Below are positions 40,448 to 41,580 of a stretch of DNA of 41,580 bases, piece by piece. The stretch's first letter is position 1. The number at the start of each line of letters is the position of its first letter. The translations under genes and the position numbers were made by a program. The notes under the pieces were generated by a model. It was not told the origin of the DNA. It did no database searches and saw only the letters and a program-made list of their open reading frames with translations. Source of the stretch: Rubrivivax sp. (GTDB lineage: Bacteria > Pseudomonadota > Gammaproteobacteria > Burkholderiales > Burkholderiaceae_C); the NCBI GenBank assembly GCA_030653505.1, contig JAURZK010000045.1, positions 1 to 41,580 on the forward strand, given 5' to 3'.

Positions 40448-41388
40448 GCGGGTCTCCGTGTGCCCGGCCGGGTCTTGGCAGGTTGTTTGGATGGTGCGAC
40501 TGCCACCGATGGAGTGGCGCTTGCCGGGGTCTTGGTGGTCGCATCGGCCGGGCTCGCTGCATGCCCGCCCAGGGTCCATGAGACCTGGCGCGCTGCCTCG
40601 ACCACCAATGCGGCCAGCAACTCGCGCCGCGGCTCGAGCCGGTCGATCGGGACGCCGATGCCGATGGCATGGCGCACGCGGCCGTCGCGTTCGATGATGG
40701 GTGCGGCCACGGCGCCGGCGCCGACCGTGTGCTCACCCTGCGTCAGCACGACACCGCTGCTGTGCACATCGTCGACGATGCGGCGCAGGCGGGCCCGGTC
40801 TGTGATGGTGCGCGGCGTGCGCCGCAGCATGTCGGTTTCGGCCAGGTAGCGACGAATGAACGACGGCTCCTGAAATGCCAGCAGCGCACGGCCTATGCCG
40901 GTGCAGTACAGCGGCCAGCGCGAGCCGACACGGGGTGAATAGCGGATGTCCTGCTGGCTGTTGATGACGTCGATGTACAGCGCTTCGGCACTGCGTTCGT
41001 CGAGCGTGGCGAGCATCACGGTCTCACCGGTGCTGGCCATCAGTTCGGCCGCCACCGGGCGCGCCGCAGCCAGCACGCCGGCATCGGCGGCGATGATCGC
41101 GCCCAGCCGCATTGCCGCCGGGCCCAGCGCGTAGCGGGCATCGCGCAGGCTGACGTAGCCGCCGCCGACCATCACCCGCAGGTGGTTCAGCAGGCTGGTC
41201 TTCGGAATCTGCAGCGCTTCGGTCATCGCGGCCAGCGACATGCCGTGGGTCGCGGCGGCCAGCAGTTCGACGATCTGCATCACGCGCAACGGCGACTTGG
41301 GGCCGTTGTAATCGTCGCTCGCGGAATTGCTTACGGGGGCAGATCCGGGGGACGATGCGGAGGCAGAAGGCCGTTTCATTATTGGCAT
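40444..41388 (-). CDS. IclR-family transcriptional regulator (second)
   Basis: A 314-residue IclR regulator. After a Ser/Pro-rich N terminus (about 1-30) comes the winged helix (PLRVMQIVELLAAATHGMSL, IPKTSLLNHLRVM), then the effector domain (about 105-275) with SRWPLYCTGIGRALLAF and GAVAAPIIERDGR. The C-terminal 45 residues are Ala/Thr/Pro/Lys-rich and low in complexity, longer than usual. ATG 41388 is given; ATG 41379 is a serious alternative because a TATTAT -10-like sequence covers 41387-41392 on this strand. A perfect palindrome just upstream (41392-41407) suggests autoregulation. The gene heads operon D. Confidence 0.9.
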   Translation of the reverse strand: MPIMKRPSASASSPGSAPVSNSASDDYNGPKSPLRVMQIVELLAAATHGMSLAAMTEALQIPKTSLLNHLRVMVGGGYVSLRDARYALGPAAMRLGAIIAADAGVLAAARPVAAELMASTGETVMLATLDERSAEALYIDVINSQQDIRYSPRVGSRWPLYCTGIGRALLAFQEPSFIRRYLAETDMLRRTPRTITDRARLRRIVDDVHSSGVVLTQGEHTVGAGAVAAPIIERDGRVRHAIGIGVPIDRLEPRRELLAALVVEAARQVSWTLGGHAASPADATTKTPASATPSVAVAPSKQPAKTRPGTRRPA

Positions 41389-41391
41389 AAT

Positions 41392-41407
41392 AGTCCAATA
41401 TTGGACT
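41392..41407 (-). promoter_or_regulatory. Perfect 16-bp palindrome before the IclR gene, likely operator
   Basis: AGTCCAATATTGGACT is an uninterrupted perfect palindrome placed four bases before ATG 41388 and directly upstream of a TATTAT (-10-like, 41387-41392 on the minus strand). It occupies the place of a -35/-10 spacer. IclR proteins commonly bind such sites in their own promoters. It is unrelated in sequence to the 17-bp motif seen elsewhere in the window. Confidence 0.6.
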
Positions 41408-41472
41408 CATACTGGATGACAGCCGTGGCCAACCGCTTGCGTGATCAGCAAGATGGTTCAGCCGTCCCAGTG

Positions 41473-41495
41473 GGTGGCTCACTCTGTGAGCCACC
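41473..41495 (+). repeat. Perfect 10-bp stem hairpin near the insertion-sequence end
   Basis: GGTGGCTCAC at 41473-41482 pairs exactly with GTGAGCCACC at 41486-41495 around a 3-base loop. It lies 40 bases before the transposase start and may belong to the left end of the insertion sequence. The element boundary could not be located because its other end is outside the window. Confidence 0.5.
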
Positions 41496-41509
41496 CCGCG
41501 GTGAAGATC

Positions 41510-41535
41510 TGGCCACCTGAACAGGAGGTTGGCCA
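41510..41535 (+). promoter_or_regulatory. Hairpin that would bury the transposase ribosome-binding site
   Basis: TGGCCACCT (41510-41518) can pair with 41526-41535, with one bulged T. The stem takes in half of AGGAGG (41523-41528) and the A of the start codon at 41535. In the folded mRNA, translation would be blocked. Such structures are known in insertion sequences as protection against read-through expression; that function is inferred here. Confidence 0.5.
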
Positions 41536-41580
41536 TGGCGCAGAACACGGTGCAGTACCAGCGGGGACTGTCGATGTCGG
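41535..41580 (+). CDS. IS1595-family transposase, N-terminal fragment (cut by window end)
   Basis: Only 15 codons are visible: MAQNTVQYQRGLSMS. This resembles the start of IS1595-family transposases, which begin with a MAxNxVQFQxGLSL-like stretch before their zinc-binding region. A strong AGGAGG lies at 41523-41528. The gene continues beyond the window, so the call depends on very little sequence. Confidence 0.55.
   Translation, partial: MAQNTVQYQRGLSMS

Noticed and set aside
1..41580. tRNA, rRNA, CRISPR, riboswitch, toxin-antitoxin or phage defence genes
   Set aside because: Looked for on both strands; no cloverleaf, repeat-spacer series, known riboswitch core or recognisable defence domain was found.

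Overview
The window looks like a catabolic gene island from a GC-rich betaproteobacterium, most likely a member of the Burkholderiales of Comamonadaceae type. The evidence is the codon use, a Burkholderia-type trimeric porin, two Bug-family periplasmic receptors, IclR regulators, an MmgE/PrpD protein and the many genes for CoA-thioester chemistry. No tRNA, rRNA, CRISPR array or replication origin was seen.

Layout. (1) 1-633: no intact gene, a possible decayed reading frame on the minus strand, then a promoter. (2) 634-2267 (+): a thiolase-fold protein and its DUF35 zinc/OB-fold partner; then a porin (2347-3441, -) with its own terminator, and a Bug receptor (3717-4679, -) divergent from an IclR gene. 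(3) Operon A, 4783-15042 (+): IclR, acyl-CoA dehydrogenase, enoyl-CoA isomerase-like protein, 2-oxoacid dehydrogenase E1 alpha, E1 beta, enoyl-CoA hydratase, E2 lipoyl acyltransferase, acyl-CoA dehydrogenase, acyl-CoA synthetase, SDR dehydrogenase, mostly joined by overlapping stop/start codons. (4) Operon B, 15146-20978 (+): enoyl-CoA hydratase, nitronate-monooxygenase-like flavoprotein, thiolase-like/DUF35 pair, two MaoC-type hot-dog proteins, second thiolase-like/DUF35 pair. (5) Operon C, 30228-21000 (-): livG, long-chain acyl-CoA synthetase, livH, livM, two tandem substrate-binding proteins, a relic of a third, livF, and an HSL-type alpha/beta hydrolase. (6) MmgE/PrpD gene, 30590-31945 (+). 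(7) Operon D, 41388-31952 (-): IclR, Bug receptor, MaoC protein, acyl-CoA dehydrogenase, thiolase-like/DUF35 pair, PaaK-like CoA ligase, acyl-CoA dehydrogenase, and a subunit pair resembling IpdA/IpdB. (8) The right edge enters what looks like an IS1595-family transposase gene.

How it fits together (inference): a porin and an ABC importer take up a carboxylated, probably hydrophobic or alicyclic compound. CoA ligases activate it, and acyl-CoA dehydrogenases, hydratases and the SDR carry out beta-oxidation-like steps. The four thiolase-fold/DUF35 pairs all lack the nucleophilic cysteine of true thiolases and resemble the Ltp2/DUF35 aldolases of steroid side-chain breakdown. The IpdAB-like pair and the IpdC-like flavoprotein recall the enzymes that open the last steroid rings. 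The substrate cannot be read from sequence.

The most notable unexplained signal is a 17-bp inverted-repeat motif (best copy CCTAACGTTCGTTAGTC at 15082-15098), found in strong or degenerate form in front of five of the seven apparent transcription units with a promoter in the window. It is absent from the two IclR-headed ones. This suggests one unlinked repressor, probably TetR-like, controls the island.
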